Positions 49,958-62,999 of a stretch of DNA of 64,000 bases are shown piece after piece (position 1 is the first letter of the stretch; each line of letters starts with the position of its first letter). Origin of the DNA: Diorhabda sublineata (taxonomy: Eukaryota; Arthropoda; Insecta; Coleoptera; Chrysomelidae); NCBI RefSeq assembly GCF_026230105.1, contig NC_079478.1, positions 2,123,653 to 2,187,652 of the forward strand. The letters run 5' to 3'. The notes below the pieces were generated by a model, which saw only the letters and a list, made by a program, of their open reading frames with translations, made no database searches and had not been told where the DNA came from. A program made the translations under genes and the position numbers.

Positions 49958-50246
49958 ACTTGATAAAATAGAGGCAGTAATTGTTATAAAGATTCTTTAA
50001 GATACAGTATTGCCCTAAAAGTTTCGAGTTTCTCGTCATGTTATGGAATTAGGAATTACATCTAACAGTAATTTTCCAATTTAACGATGGTATGTGGTGC
50101 TCGATTGGAAACGGCAGCTTTAGCCTCACCCCACATGTGTGCGTCTGGAGGAGATGTGATGTGAGGACTGGAGAATGTGAAGAATAACAGAAATTGATAA
50201 ACCGTGAAATAAATTTAATTGGGAAATCTTCCTGATGTTATGTTGA

Positions 50247-50525
50247 TTAATTATCACTAACTTCTTCGATAGAATACGGGCCAATGATTCCGTGTTCCGA
50301 AACTACACACCAGACATTCACTTTTGTACTATGTGAAGCAATTTGCGATAATACCAAGGATGTAATTATTGATATATCTAAATTACTTACGAAAATGTAC
50401 CCTTCAGAAGTTCTTTTCATGCCTTGTCTGTCTGACTTTCGGAGATCTAAGATTCGCTCAAAAACACGTTCATGGTTATTGTTGTTGCTAATTGTCCTGG
50501 GACAATTGGTACAATACAATACCAT
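50247..50525 (-). mobile_element. DDE transposase fragment (NVWCVVSEHGIIGPY)
   Basis: The minus frame contains HSTKVNVWCVVSEHGIIGPY followed by SIEEVSDN, matching the V-x-V-W-C-x-x-x-x-x-G-I-I-G-P-Y block of mariner-superfamily transposases. The N-terminal part of the frame is not recognisable. The plus frame over the same bases is a shadow. Confidence 0.6.
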
Positions 50526-51404
50526 ATGTCATATAGAGACATCTATGTTTTAGTTTCAGTACTGTTTATTTAGGGCTACTTTTAGTACTAAATCAAATTT
50601 TTCTTACTTTTCTAAACCAATATTCATTTCTGTATTAGATCCCTTTTGGGAGAATTTCATATGCCTATGGCATTCTCATGAAACTGTATACTGAAACGAT
50701 TATCGAAAATAATTTAAATCAAATTTGAACATAGTGTACACAGCTTTGAATCAATTAACTCAAACAATTTTAATTAAAATTTAAATCGGGGAAAATATAC
50801 TCTTAAATAATTAATGGAAACGTAGGTTCTTAAATGGGGAATTCTAATTGGCGAAGTAATAATAATTTTGAAAAATTAATAATTCATACAAGTCTTTGAG
50901 TTTCGTCGGAAACTTTTAATATTTTTTAGGGAAATTCTCGTGATCCAAAGAAGCATCAAAAAAGTTTTCAATTTATTTGAACGACAAATTTTTCGTTTCG
51001 TTTAGAGACTTTCCTTATTAAATTTTCAACTATTCATATTTTATTTGTTATGTACTTTGTATTTTATAATAAATTTAACAGATATTTGAAAAAATACAAT
51101 ATAATAAAAAAAGGAAAAGATAACTTGTAATTTGGTATCAATATTCTGGAATTATAGCCTAAAGTAGCCCAAGGAAGCCTAAAATAAAATGAATATTTAA
51201 CAAACTCTTCACGCTATACATATCTTGTTCCATACTCTTGAAAATGTAAGGGTATGTGACATTTTCACTGTATTTAATACGAAAACGTAGATTTCATCAT
51301 GGAATGCAAATTATTGGGATTTATAGAATGGAAAACAATGAACGGTCACCATTTTTAGTTACATTGTAATTGAGAATTGTATATAGAAGAAAATGGTGAT
51401 TTGA
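50526..51404. other. Spacer, nothing recognised
   Basis: No motif found. Confidence 0.5.
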
Positions 51405-51510
51405 ACTTGTGAGTGAGGAAGAAGAATACTAGAAGCCACAAAAATAAGAGCGAGAAACGGAGGAAGACCATGAAAAACCTGGATGGACAAAATCAACAAA
51501 ACCACAAATA
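51405..51510 (+). mobile_element. LINE extreme 3' fragment
   Basis: Plus strand near 51455-51500 reads RNGGRP-KTWMDKINKT, the G-R-P-x-x-T-W-M-D terminal motif of RTE/Jockey-like LINE polymerases. Only the last 30-35 codons are recognisable. Confidence 0.55.
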
Positions 51511-52623
51511 AAAGACTAATCACTTGTATATTTAATAACATCTAACAGTATCTAATATGTTGGTATTGATCTCCGTTTATCTGTTTATTATACTAAATAA
51601 GGTATTTGTACAAAATATTAATGCTATGAGTAGCGAGGTAAATGTTATAGATAAAGAGTTTGTTTCTAACGGTACGTGTTTGTTAATCAACTCGAATTAC
51701 ACGTTTATGATTTATCGTTACTATATTTTATAGACCTTCTGGTTTGACAACCGTCACGTAAGTAATGTAAAATTGACAATGTATCCAACAATAATAATAC
51801 TCATTGTGAATATCACCAACAGTTCTAGATATTCCTAGAATTCCTAGAATTCTAGAATGATCTTCTAACGGCTTAAAAATCTGTATTTTATTGTATATCA
51901 AACTTGAAAGATTTTCCAATAAAATCCTGGTGTTTTGAACAAAATAAGTTTAAGAAGAGGCAGTAACTAATTGTTTATAATTTCCAAAAAGCTACAATGT
52001 AAGTTGTCTAGCATAGTTATAATATACGACAGATAATTCGATATTTTCTCAAAAACATTTCCTAATGATATTTTCACATTGTAAATTTCGCAATAAAATA
52101 TGAATACATGGATTCAATTGAAGGAATTTTTTTTATTCCTCCGCGTCATTCAAGTTTACGCTTCAATAAAAAAAGATACATTCTGTTGTAAGGCGACTAC
52201 AAAACGTCACGTCATATCATTTTTTTTTCACGCACCCCAAAGGTGAAAGCTCTTGATGAAGGTAACGCGCTAAAATAACGATCGCGAAATTTGTAATATA
52301 GAAATATAGAAACAATTCTTTAATTTGAAATTTGACAAATGTTGACAATTGCAAGAAGCAAAATAGGTGGTTCCAAAAATAAGTTCTCAAGACCATGAAA
52401 TGTGCTACTGGAGGAAAATCACAACGAGAAGAAATGATTTTAGAAACGCTACAAGAAAGAAGAATCGTAGAAAAACATATGCTGATGATGTAGTTGAATT
52501 TGGATTAGATAAGCTTAAAATGAGCGTGAAGAGGGAACTTAGGCTGTTAAATAAGTTTGTAATTTGTGGAAACCAAATAAAAATACAATAAGCTTCGAAT
52601 ATCTGAGTCAATTACATCCAATA
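51511..52623. other. Spacer, nothing recognised
   Basis: The overlapping frames at 52367-52611 on both strands have no motif. The plus one contains KKNRRKTYADDVVEFGLDKL, but the ADD is not in a reverse-transcriptase context. Confidence 0.45.
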
Positions 52624-53143
52624 CAAGGTCTGGCTATGAGTTCGACCTAAACGGGTGGGGTTAAAAACGAGTAGTGCGTTATCTTGTCTATGCAACGTAT
52701 TAATCTCAAATTTTTCGTTAAATGAAAAAAGCTCCGACTGACTGCTATCAATTGTTGCAAAATCAACCAATTGTGCGTGAAAATCGTCGAATTAGAATCC
52801 GGGTGATTTCAGAGACTGTAAAAGCCAATAAAGAAAAGGTTTAGAAAAATTTTACACATGGCAAAAGTCTATGCGCAGTTGGTGCCAAAAAATCTGATTC
52901 CTGAACAAAACTCTCGCGTCAACGGTCTGTTCAGATTTCCTTGAAAGGTTAGAAAAATATCTTCTTTGAAAGGGACCCGATTTTAGTCGATGGAAGAGCT
53001 CCTAGAGGCCATCACCAAAGAAGACTTCCAGCATTGCTTCGATCAATGGAAAAGGTCGGAAGGGAAGTATTTGAATGTAGAATAATTTTTATAATAAAAC
53101 CTTTTTTTCGTAACCAGTCTCGTTATTCAATAACCAGACCTCG
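52624..53143 (+). mobile_element. Mariner MITE-like deletion derivative with both ends
   Basis: Left end CAAGGTCTGGCTATGAGT (after TA at 52622-52623) and right end (inverted) CGAGGTCTGGTTATTGAATA (before TA at 53144-53145). The coding part starts KKAPTDCYQLLQNQPIVREN, goes through KVYAQLVPKNLIPEQN, then jumps to the C-terminal EELLEAITKEDFQHCFDQWK followed by RSEGKYLNVE. The whole catalytic core is deleted, leaving 520 bp. The 3' end is closely similar to the inverted copy at 56540-57110. Confidence 0.85.
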
Positions 53144-53145
53144 TA

Positions 53146-54349
53146 TAAGTCGAGGTTGATTGTATTAACCTAACTTGAATCAATATATTGATATTCACAG
53201 AAATGGGTGAATATTCTAGTGAAAAATATACTTTAATGACTGAATCACGTGTAGTACTTTATTTTCTTTCATAATCATGTGATTTTGCACAATTATTAAT
53301 CTATGTAACAAAAATTTTTCCTGATCAATGGATTTTTTTCAGCTAGTATATTTCTAAATATTGATCGATTTCGCACCCCAATAATATTTGTGAAAAAATC
53401 TTCCCGACCTTCAAATTAAAATTTGTATCTAAGCTACGTTTTAAAAAGTAAAAAGTTTTTATTTTGGGTACTCAGTGATCTATAAGCCCAAAACTAACGG
53501 TTGTTTGATAATTAAAAACTTCTAATATTACTTTGACCAACGTCTGCTGTTTAAACTTAATTATTGGAAGGTATATGACATTCTAAAAAGTTGATTACTG
53601 AGAAACGAGAATCAATATTACGTTATTCCTGAATATTAATGTGAAGTCATTTCAATTATACTCATCAAAATTGTTCATATCAAACGGTAGTTAATAACTA
53701 ATAGCTCCTCTATTTCAGTAATTTCCCTGTCGGATAGAAAATATGGCAATTGGAAAGTTAGTAGGAGCGCCGTTGAATTATAAACACACTCAGTTAATGA
53801 GAAAGGTAAAGAAACTTCTAATTACCCTCCGGTGATAAATAATAACAAGCCAAGCCTTCAAAGATAAGTATTTACTGGAACGCAAAAATAATTTATTGGT
53901 TATGATTAAAGTTTTTAAAATATGCTAGGGAGTTAGGAAGTTTTTTATGATGTAAATTTTGTGAAGATTGAGTAGAACAAGAAAATTTGTTTAAATGAAG
54001 GGATAAAAGATGTCACGTATAAATCTTAGTGGTCCAATGTATCCACCAATTCGTTTTTTCACATGTTCTACGATGCATATTAACTTTCTATTCAGTCCTC
54101 TTTGTTATCTATCATCTTTTGTGCAATATAAATTATATTTTGCAAAATGTTTCGTTTTGAATACGTCTTCAGTTGATGCAGTTTTTAATTCCTTGCCTTG
54201 GGGAAATTTCCAATGACCCATCAGCAGAAGAAAAATGACAAAACATCTATTGAAACCAATTCATATTCTTTTTGCACTTTCTAGGCCAAAGTAGAAGGAT
54301 AATTCAAGAAACACTTGACACAAAAAAGGAAACACAAAAATTTTGAGAA
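53146..54349. other. Spacer, nothing recognised
   Basis: No motif. The 68-residue plus frame at 54010-54216 is unsupported. Confidence 0.5.
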
Positions 54350-54990
54350 AAATATATTTATATTTCAATGAAATCTCCATTTAGCTCCATACACCTTTCC
54401 CAGATGAGTTCGATACCCTTTTTAAAATAAGAATCATTCTGCTCTTCAAAATAGCCTTCAACTACCGAAATTACTTCAATATTACTGGAAAAATTTTGAC
54501 AACCGAGCCATTTTGTCAAGTCTAGAAACAGAAAATAATCCAAGGGGACTAAATCTGGCGAACAGGGTGCATGAGGATCACTGCAATTCATTAATTTTGG
54601 CCATTGCAACCACAGATGTGTGAGCTTCTGCATTGTCTTGATGAAACAACAATTTTTTTCTTGATTTTTCCTCTCAAACTTTGTAATAAGTTCGCACAAG
54701 TGTCAATGTCAAGGAAAATTATTCCAAGCGCATTGCAAAAATCGACGCCATGACCTTTCCTGCCGATGGAGCATTCTTTGCTTTCTTTGGAGTCGGTTCT
54801 CCCTTTTCAGTCCATTGTTTTGATGGTTTGGGTGTAAAGTGATGGTTCCATGGTTTCAAAAAAAAACGCGAAAATTCGGTTTTATTTCTGTGAAACATTG
54901 CCAAACACTTGATGTAAACATCTTCACGGTACAGTGGTGATTTTCAAGCAACTACCTCCATCTCTAGGTCAGGCGAGACAAAACCTTCAA
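54350..54990 (-). mobile_element. Mariner transposase fragment, catalytic half
   Basis: The minus frame from 54904 gives AMFHRNKTEFSRFFLKPWNH, then HFTPKPSKQWTEKGEPTPKK, then SAGKVMASIFAMRLE. The frame from 54699 gives CFIKTMQKLT (shifted HQDNAEAH), then PHAPCSPDLVPLDYFLFLDL, then TKWLGCQNFSSNIEVISVVE and the C-terminal GIELIWERCMELNGDFIEI. These are consecutive mariner blocks, separated by a deletion around 54700 and frameshifts. The C-terminal third is largely intact. Related to the copy at 29715-30620. Confidence 0.85.
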
Positions 54991-55964
54991 TAACTTTACG
55001 AAACTACCAAAAATCTACCTTATTTGTTTTAGTTTGTGTGGGTCCAATAGAAATCTGAAAATTTCTAATGTTTATTCCGTTTTTTAAGGGGTCTAAAGCA
55101 TCATTATCCCTTTTTAAAAGGAACTTTTTAAGGTTGAAATTTATAAAAATAGGTCTCATGTTATATGGAATCAACAATATTTTTCCAAAAACTAATTCTG
55201 TGTAGACTGGGAATACTGAAAATACGTCCTTCCCTAGCATCCGATATATTTGCATAATAATTCAAACAGTGAGTTTCGAGTTAAATTTACAAATTCTGAT
55301 TTCCGCAGACTCTCATCACTCAATATCGAAGTTTACTCTTCGATACTGTCCGTCTATCAAGTTAACCGTGATCGGATGCGCCGATAAATTCTAGAGTCTC
55401 CTATAAAGGGTTTCCTTGTAATGCGTTTAGGTTAATTTGCGGCCTAATTTGTGGAAAAGCTGCTCTGGTTACTCCTAGATGCGTGTATCTACATTTAGTT
55501 TATAATGGAGCAACTATATTATGTGGTTGATGAACTTCAAAATCGAAATGGCCGCTTTAGATTGATGGTAAAATAGTTTTTTTCTTAAGATACGGAATGT
55601 CCATTCAATCGAAAGATTTGTACAATGAATAGTCTCTATAATATTACACAAGATACTTTGAAGGATTTTAATTAATTTTGATGACAGCATCAAGCATTTT
55701 TATGTTTTTTTATAACATTCCAATGAGAGATTACCTGTATTAGACACTTCAATCATCATAATTGAATGCATCTACCCGGATAGATATTTATTTACCATTT
55801 CTTCATTACGTGTGGATTTGAACGATTCGGTAGGGTTTGTGGAGTTATAAAATCTGCATTTATCTGATTAACTACTACATTAGTTTGATTGGATAATTTG
55901 AAACCAACAATACTATACCAAATATTCACTTAATATCATCACATAAATACGAGGGTTGATATTT
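54991..55964. other. Spacer, nothing recognised
   Basis: The 83-residue minus frame at 55004-55255 has no motif I recognise. Confidence 0.45.
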
Positions 55965-56200
55965 ATATACACTGATAGTTTATTACTTGCTTTGTTGTTG
56001 TCGTTGCTCTTCCTTTTCTGAAACCACATTGGTAGTCTTCAATCACTTGATCTGCATATTCTTCCAGCCTTCTAAACAGTATCCTGGTTATTACTTTGTA
56101 GGTGACATTCAGTAAAGAAATGTCTCTGAAGTTGGTGCAGTATAATTTTGAACAATTTTTATAGATAGAGCAGAGGCTCCATTCTTCTGACATGAACTTC
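55965..56200 (-). mobile_element. LINE reverse-transcriptase N-terminal fragment
   Basis: The minus frame gives SEEWSLCSIYKNCSKLYCTN, then FRDISLLNVTYKVITRILFR, then RLEEYADQVIEDYQCGFRKG followed by RATTT. P-x-x-W-x-x-x-x-x-P-I-x-K followed by N-Y/F-R-x-I-S-L-L-x-x-x-Y-K and Q-x-G-F-R-K-x-R is the opening of LINE reverse transcriptase. The frame ends before the first catalytic Asp. Confidence 0.85.
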
Positions 56201-56344
56201 TCTTTTCACACTTCTAAGTCTATGGATCCTTGTTTTAAGTTTTTCGCCTCAGTACTTAAGAAGTTCTGCGGCTTTGAGATCTTAAGATCTTCACGTTAGG
56301 AATTTTGGTTCTTCATTACTTGGTGTCCTCTAAGTTTTTCCTGA

Positions 56345-57295
56345 TTGGCTCGGGTATGTTTGTTTGTTAAGTTTTCACGCGAAAACTACTTAACCGAATT
56401 TTTAAGTTTAGGTGTTATTTTTTGATTAGATGCTATTCATTATGATCCCAATTATTCCCAATGAGCTTTCATTTCAATTCAAAACATAACAAAGCACAAG
56501 GGCAGATATTACAGGTATCGGGAGTGCATTTAGAAAAGCCCCGATTCTCTCATGATTATTAAATAACGAGTCTGTTTATGAAAAAGGTTTTTATTATAAA
56601 AATAATTCTACAATCAAATGCTCCCCTTCAATATACTCCCCTCTCCTCACTACACACGTTTTTTCCATTGGTCGAGCAGTGCTGGAAGTTTTCTTTGGTG
56701 AAGGCTTTTAGTAAGCTCTGTCGGTTTTTGCTTTACCGCTTCCATCGACTCAAATCAGGCCCCTTTCAAAGCAGATCTTTTTCTAACCTTCAAGTAAATC
56801 TGAACCGACCCGTTGATGTAAGAGGTTTTGGTCAGATTTTTGTCGTGTGTTGTTCCTTATGTAAAATCTTTAATCGTTTCTTTATCGGCGTTCACAGCCT
56901 CGGGAATCATCCGGTTGCTATTTCAACGATCTGCATGCACTATTTGGTTGATTTGGATCACTATTTCCGGAGTTGAAGCAGTCAGGACGACCTGAGCGCT
57001 GGTCATCTTCAGTGCTCTCTCGGCCTTCACTGAAGCGCTTACACCACTCAAAAACACGTCCACGAGATAGCAATTTATAGCACTCAGTTGGAGCTCTTAG
57101 TCTACAAAAATGTCTTAGAATAATTTATATCTTTTGAAATTGTTAAAATTCAATATTATTTATTTTCGTTACAGAGAAATATGTTTTAACGTTTGTTGTT
57201 ATATTTTAATAACCTTAAGTCAAAACAAGCAATAAAAAATAGTTATTTTATATGATTATATGTTTGACCCGAGCGAAGCCGCGGGTGAAAATTAT
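56345..57295. repeat. Dispersed repeat split by a mariner insertion
   Basis: The left piece (56358-56440) has TTTCACGCGAAAACTACTTA followed by ACCGAATTT. The right piece (57255-57295) has GACCCGAGCGAAGCCGCGGG. I associate both phrases with the head and tail of one widespread short insect repeat family, perhaps Helitron-like. The mariner copy at 56540-57110 lies between them. The family identity is from memory. Confidence 0.45.
56540..57110 (-). mobile_element. Mariner MITE-like deletion derivative, inverted relative to 52624-53143
   Basis: Minus strand from 57110: LLSRGRVFEWCKRFSEGRES then TEDDQRSGRP (the helix-turn-helix F-E-W-x-K-R-F block), an IVQINQIV-like block, then a jump to the C-terminal LLKAFTKENFQHCSTNGKNV and EERGVY. 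The catalytic core is absent. The 3' end (56540-56610) inverted is nearly the same as 53070-53145, including AGAATTATTTTTATAATAAA and ACTCGTTATT. Stops are present. Confidence 0.8.
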
Positions 57296-60200
57296 CAATA
57301 AATATTATTAAAACAATCAGAATACTATTTTAATACATTTTAGTGTTCAAGAAAGTCAATATTCTCGGTAATGTAAATTCATATAACTTCAATATAGATA
57401 TTGTTGTCTTAATTTTGAGCGAATGTATTAAACACCTTGTGCCTCTATTTCGCTTAATATTCCGCTGTAGTTTTGGAATTGTAACTGTTGGCAATTCATA
57501 CGTAACTTTACATAACGCTGATGAAGAAAATCCCAATCTCAATGGAATACTTAGAATCACATATACAGAAATTGGTTTATAGCCGATGGTATGTTCTATT
57601 CCATACTCGGTATGTTATTTTGGAATTAATCAAAAGCTCTAATGCCATTGCCAGTGTAGTCATAGTATGTATCTTCAAATTACTTATCAGTTCTGTAATT
57701 AATAAAGTTTGTAGTGAATAGTATGAAATCCGAATATGACGTGTGCAAAACGAAGTATCCTGACTTCTGATAATAGCACCTGATCCAAGTGCTGTACTTG
57801 TTCAGAATTTAGTTGAAGCGTTTCACTCAGAACAATGAATGAAGGGATTTAAGATTTCAAATTTCTTTTTATTATCATCTGGAAACTTTTGAGTAAATAA
57901 TTATTGAAAAGTTTGTGATTAAAATACCTTTTGAAATGCTGAAGTACAATTTTGATGATTATGATAAATCTATGAGAACTTAACAACGATTTATTGCTTT
58001 CAGATTTTCTATACATTTTCTACATCTATTTTATTATTAATTTTATCTGCATGTTTGAATGGTTGCATACAAGTTACGTCTAGCGGTCAAATTTCAATCT
58101 AGGAATTCTGGTCAACCATTTTCTTACCTGGACCTGGAGTAAAATGCGTATTCCAACGCAAGCGACGCAACTAGTTTCAATTTTGCCCTACTTTCAGCTA
58201 TTAGATTTAATTTGATCTTTGCATATTTATCAAAGACTTTTTACGTATCAAAGATGGGTTTAAAATAGTGAATTGAACCTAAAAAAAATAAGCCACAGCT
58301 CGAAAACAAGATACAATACAAATAGCTACAATAGTACGTTCACTATTAAACATGACAAACTTTATAATGCCGTTGTCAGATTTGATATATTCACAACAGT
58401 GTTGCCATACCTTAAAACTTAACTAGCTTATTTTATAGGCAACTTTATTGGCATTCGTGTTTGATGTAGAAATTAATTAAATTCAGAAAAACCGCTTTTA
58501 TGCAAAATTAATTAATGAGATTTCCCCATAGACAGGGATCTTTTTTTTATCTAAGAGTTCCCATTGTTGTTTATCTGTGTTAAAACTGAATCGAACACGT
58601 TCACGGTTGACCGGACGTTGATATGGGTCAGATTTTGTGTATCAGGATACAATAGGAGGCTGTCTCTTTGAAATAGAGACGAATTATGTCTGGTTAATGA
58701 AATTAGCCTAGATAACAAATATCGAATGGATCTATACAGTCTCCTCTGGTATTAACAGTTGAGTGGAAATTTGACGAACTTCGTTGTATATTTGAAGGAT
58801 AACACACGACTGATAAAATCTAGATTGAATTCAAATAATGAGAGTGAATAATACAAAAAATTATCTCGAACGTCGTCATATACTAATAGATTTATGTATA
58901 TAAACTATGATATTATTTATCTTCTCAAAATAACGAATAATGAGCATTAAAACTTTCTTTCCTTCCAGTAAGTCAGTTGAATTCGCTCCAAAAATGAATT
59001 AATTCCAATAATATGATATATTTCAAGTCGCGAAAGTACAAGGCTCAATATAAACCTTCAAAAGTATGCATTTGTACAAAAAATATCCACTTTCATGTAA
59101 AAATTCATTTAGTTATTTAATTAAAAGTTTGAAAAATATTTGAGGTGTTCAAGTACCTCATAATTCAAATTACAAAATTGCAGTTTAGTTCACAAACAAA
59201 CAGACAAATCATTAAGCAACAAAGCAAAGTAAAGAAATAAATTCTATAATATATTTCATTAGCAGTCTAAAAAAAACCCATTTTTGGACGTATAAGGAAC
59301 AATACTTTTTATTAAACTTATCTGAAAACAGCAAGGAAAAGGATTAGAGTTGAATTTATTGTATTTACAATAGTACCAAATATGATAAATATTTCCTTAG
59401 CAAATATATATTTAATAAAAGAATTATTTCATTTTCTGTCTGTTTAAATTACCAGGAAAATCCAGGTCGAGATATGAACGCGATTATCAAAATCTCAGAA
59501 AAGTTAAAACTGTAATTTATAGATGTTACACCCAAACATGTTGCGAAATATCTAAAACAAAAAACTCCCGAAGATATAGTAGATATGGGCTAAGGAGTTC
59601 CTCGGCAACCATGTTGGTGGAGAGCTGCGCTGATGCGCTGATTTGCTCACTTTGAAAAGCCACGGACGATGGCGTTCTTTCAAGTTAGCAGAAGGATGCA
59701 TAGAAGAATCAATATGAAGAAAAATAGAAGTATCAATAAAATTGTTTAACCCTTCTCACTTATCTGCGACATTCCATCAGGAAAATTAAAATATTTGCCA
59801 ACAGTCTGGTCCAACTTCTGCAATAATACAAATTGTATAAAAAACGTTGCTATTTATATAAAATTTATGTTATGGTTGTCTTCAGAAATGTGTTATAAAT
59901 AAATAATTTTTCTCAAAATAGATAAAAACAGGGTGTCTCAAACAATTAATTAGCAAGTTCTAGTGACCTGTATATTCCAGTATCTTCATGCCAGTTACAC
60001 ACAGCAATGAAAATTATTATTCTATTCAGCAATGTACATAACAAAATATTGCAAAGTCAACATAGAAATTCTCAGTTTTTAGGAAGATATCAATAAACTA
60101 GAAATTTCACGGAGAGGCCCAAACAAGCAGCAAAAATTGTAAATAGGAAAATTACGATTAACAGAACAGCATTTTACCAAACCTGAACCTGATGTGCGAG

Positions 60201-60744
60201 TTTTCCGAATTTCGATGTTTATTGTTTTTATGCTGCTTTCTATAGAGCATTTGACCAACAATATAAAGATTATACATCTACAACAACCAAAATGTCAAAT
60301 GGTTTCTTGGTATCAAACTAATTATGGGGCTTAGTAGAAAGCCCAGTTATTGTTATAGTCATCAGTGTTTTAGAAAACGACCCATTGATTTGATCTTCTG
60401 GGTTTTGAGATTAGTTGAGTTGATTACTGTTGCAATTTGACCTAAAAAAGTGGTAGAGCAGAAGTAGTTTAACAAAATCGGACCCATTTTTATTGGTTTG
60501 CGCATACTTTTTACGAACTACTACAAACCATTCAAAAAAACATGCTATTGAAGGTGAAATTTAGTCTTGAGAACAGGAAGGGCTGGATTTCCTTAGTACA
60601 TGTTTAAAAAACCTATGAAAAGTGGTTCAAAATGGAATGAGATACGTATCGCATTCTTAAATATCATTTAGATGATTTCCTCAATAAAATTTTGATTAGA
60701 CTTTTCCTGTGAAATACATAAATTGAAAAATGTTAAGCAACAAG
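57296..60744. other. Spacer with one repeat relic
   Basis: The overlapping frames at 57330-57721 on both strands lack motifs. Apart from the relic at 58335-58405 nothing was recognised. A GC-richer sentence at 59590-59690 remains unexplained. Confidence 0.5.
58335..58405 (+). repeat. Mariner terminal-region relic
   Basis: Shares the ordered words AACATG.CAAACTTTAT, TGTCAGATTTGA.ATATTCA and CAGTGTTGCCATA with 45325-45245 (inverted) and partly with 63545-63600. Confidence 0.6.
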
Positions 60745-60910
60745 GTGCGGCGTACAGATTTTGTTGCACAGAGGACGAGACCTCTATCCACATTCTCTCG
60801 AAGTATGAAACACTGAGCAACTCCTAAGAACTACACTTGGAAGCGCTTGAAATAGACGACAAAGATCTCTGGCAATTAAAGCCATTCCACAATAGATCTT
60901 TTCGCAAATC
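60745..60910 (+). mobile_element. LINE-derived C-terminal tail fragment
   Basis: Plus strand gives AYRFCCTEDETSIHILSKYE (60751-60810). After a stop near 60826, ELHLEALEIDDKDLWQLKPF then HNRSFRKS follows. C-R-F-C-x-E-x-x-E-T-S-x-H-x-L-x-x-C is the terminal pattern of some LINE polymerases with an RNase H-like tail. Similar to 4690-4790. Confidence 0.6.
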
Positions 60911-62999
60911 ATAAATGTACATAATTACATAATTGCAAAATGCAATTGTACTCATTTGTAGCGCATTTCTTGTTCTTAACAATGTTATTTTCAATTCAAG
61001 ATTAGTTCTATTGTACAACACGCTGTTTGTGCAGTGCAGTCTTTATCTGTAAGTACAAAGATGTATTGAAGTCAAAGTAAAGTGAAAGTATTTAGTAATG
61101 AATTTGATATAGAGATCGTACTTTGTAATATTTCACTTTTAAAAACCAAAAAAATAATTTGTACAACACTGGTTTTTGATACTAACTTCTACTCGACACC
61201 AAACATTGGCATTAATAATCATATCTGATAGAAAGCTACTAATTGTTAGGGAAACTAATTTGAGTAGTTTGAGAACGATCAAAAGACGATTAAAGAAGGT
61301 GGATTGAAAACCAACATGTTCTAAAGATCATACATAAACAATTCCAGATACTGAATGTCATTTTGTTTGATTATCTTCATTCTTGTTTCTCGAATCTACT
61401 GAGTAGTTTTTATCTGGTTTAATGATTTTGTTAAAAGAAAGACTTCGTTAGAGTGTAATAAATGATAAGAAATTGTTTTTTATAGTGATAAATCAAACCG
61501 GTTTTTGTCGTTTATTATTTGTACTATGACTTGTTTGAAACGGTTAGTGGATGATCAGTACTTTAGACTTGGTTTATTTAGAAACATTTTGTAATAACAC
61601 TTTTCACCTCATCTTTCTGAATGCCTGATGTGTCTACTTTTTATTACAAATTTTAGGAATATGAAAGTGAACACCCCCTATTTGTTTCTTATTTTAAAAG
61701 TTTCTAGCCAATATTAGGAGATAAAATCGAATTTCTTTAGCTCAAATTTGTCAGCGATTCATCAGTAGTATTATCGAACATTGGTTCAGAATCCTCTCCC
61801 ACAAAACAACCCTAAATACTGCAGGAATCTAACTTCCTTCCCTCTTTTTTTACTGATCACTGACATGGTAGATTTCTAGTTAAAACCTGTATATCTGCAA
61901 CATAATGTTTCGGTTCCCCAATTCTTCTATTCTTCTTTGAAGGGTAACTCTAAACAGTTGAAGAATTTATTGTGAAGAAAAATGAACGAAAACAAATAAT
62001 TAGAGGACTTGCATTAGTTGAAGTACGTACAAAACAAAGACAAAACCAAGATATTACATGTAGGAAAAAGTTTTCTCAATTTTTTGTTCCCTAAATCTTA
62101 TTAGAATCAATTTAATTTATGGTCAAATATATTCAAGTAAAGAAAATTTCGGGTGGTCATAAAGTTATGTCTCCAAATTTATGCAGATTTCACATTCATT
62201 TATAATTTATGATCTAAATGAGAAACCTCTCAATTTGAATTCATACATTGATTCGGCTACTGGCAGAAAATCTCTCCTGTCAACCGTTTCAATACCTAAT
62301 GATGGATTTTCTTCTGTAGTAAAATCCCTGCTGCTGGGCTTGGCCTGAATTGGAAGAGTAGCTAAAGGGCAATAATTCCTTTGGCCCAGTGCAATTATTT
62401 CACAGTGAAAGGAGAAGCAGCTGCCTCGAGATTATTACTATCCTCGACAGCGGTGGCACGGTAGTTAATTTTCTAAGAAAATTTCACATTGTTAATTTCT
62501 TTCAAAATATTTTCACTCGTAAATAGAAATTAGTTCAATGAAAATCGTCAATTTTTTTTTTAAATTGAATAATTTAAGATGTAGTTCAAGATAAAAATGT
62601 CTTAGATCTCATAATAGTAAAGTACAAAACATTATTTTGTATTTTGTATATATTATCTAATTTCACGCTACCAATGGTTCTTTTATTTCTTATTCGCCTG
62701 CCTTTCCACACTTTTTTGATTTCAATCCGGGCAGTTTGTAAAAATTGGAATTGGCCGCACATGGCGCCATGCGGGTGAATTTTTTCGTAAAAGATCGTTA
62801 ACAAAATTACAGGGTGAATTGGAATTAACTTTATCATGAGAATAACAGATAAGTCTGTTTTGATTAGAAAAAAATGGAGTACATGGGATCGAAAGCTGAC
62901 TCATCCGTTGAATAAAATCAAGGATTTACATCTAGGCTGGGGTCTGATTGAATTCCAATAATCAACATTTTTTTGTTTGCATTCGTATTATACAAGATG
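60911..62999. other. Spacer, nothing recognised
   Basis: No motif. The minus frames at 62586-62904 overlap each other and are unsupported. Confidence 0.5.

Noticed and set aside
52367..52611. Overlapping frames with an A-D-D word
   Set aside because: The ADD is not followed or preceded by reverse-transcriptase sequence, and both strands are open only by chance.
56578..56976. 132-residue plus-strand open frame
   Set aside because: Antisense to a mariner deletion derivative whose blocks read on the minus strand.
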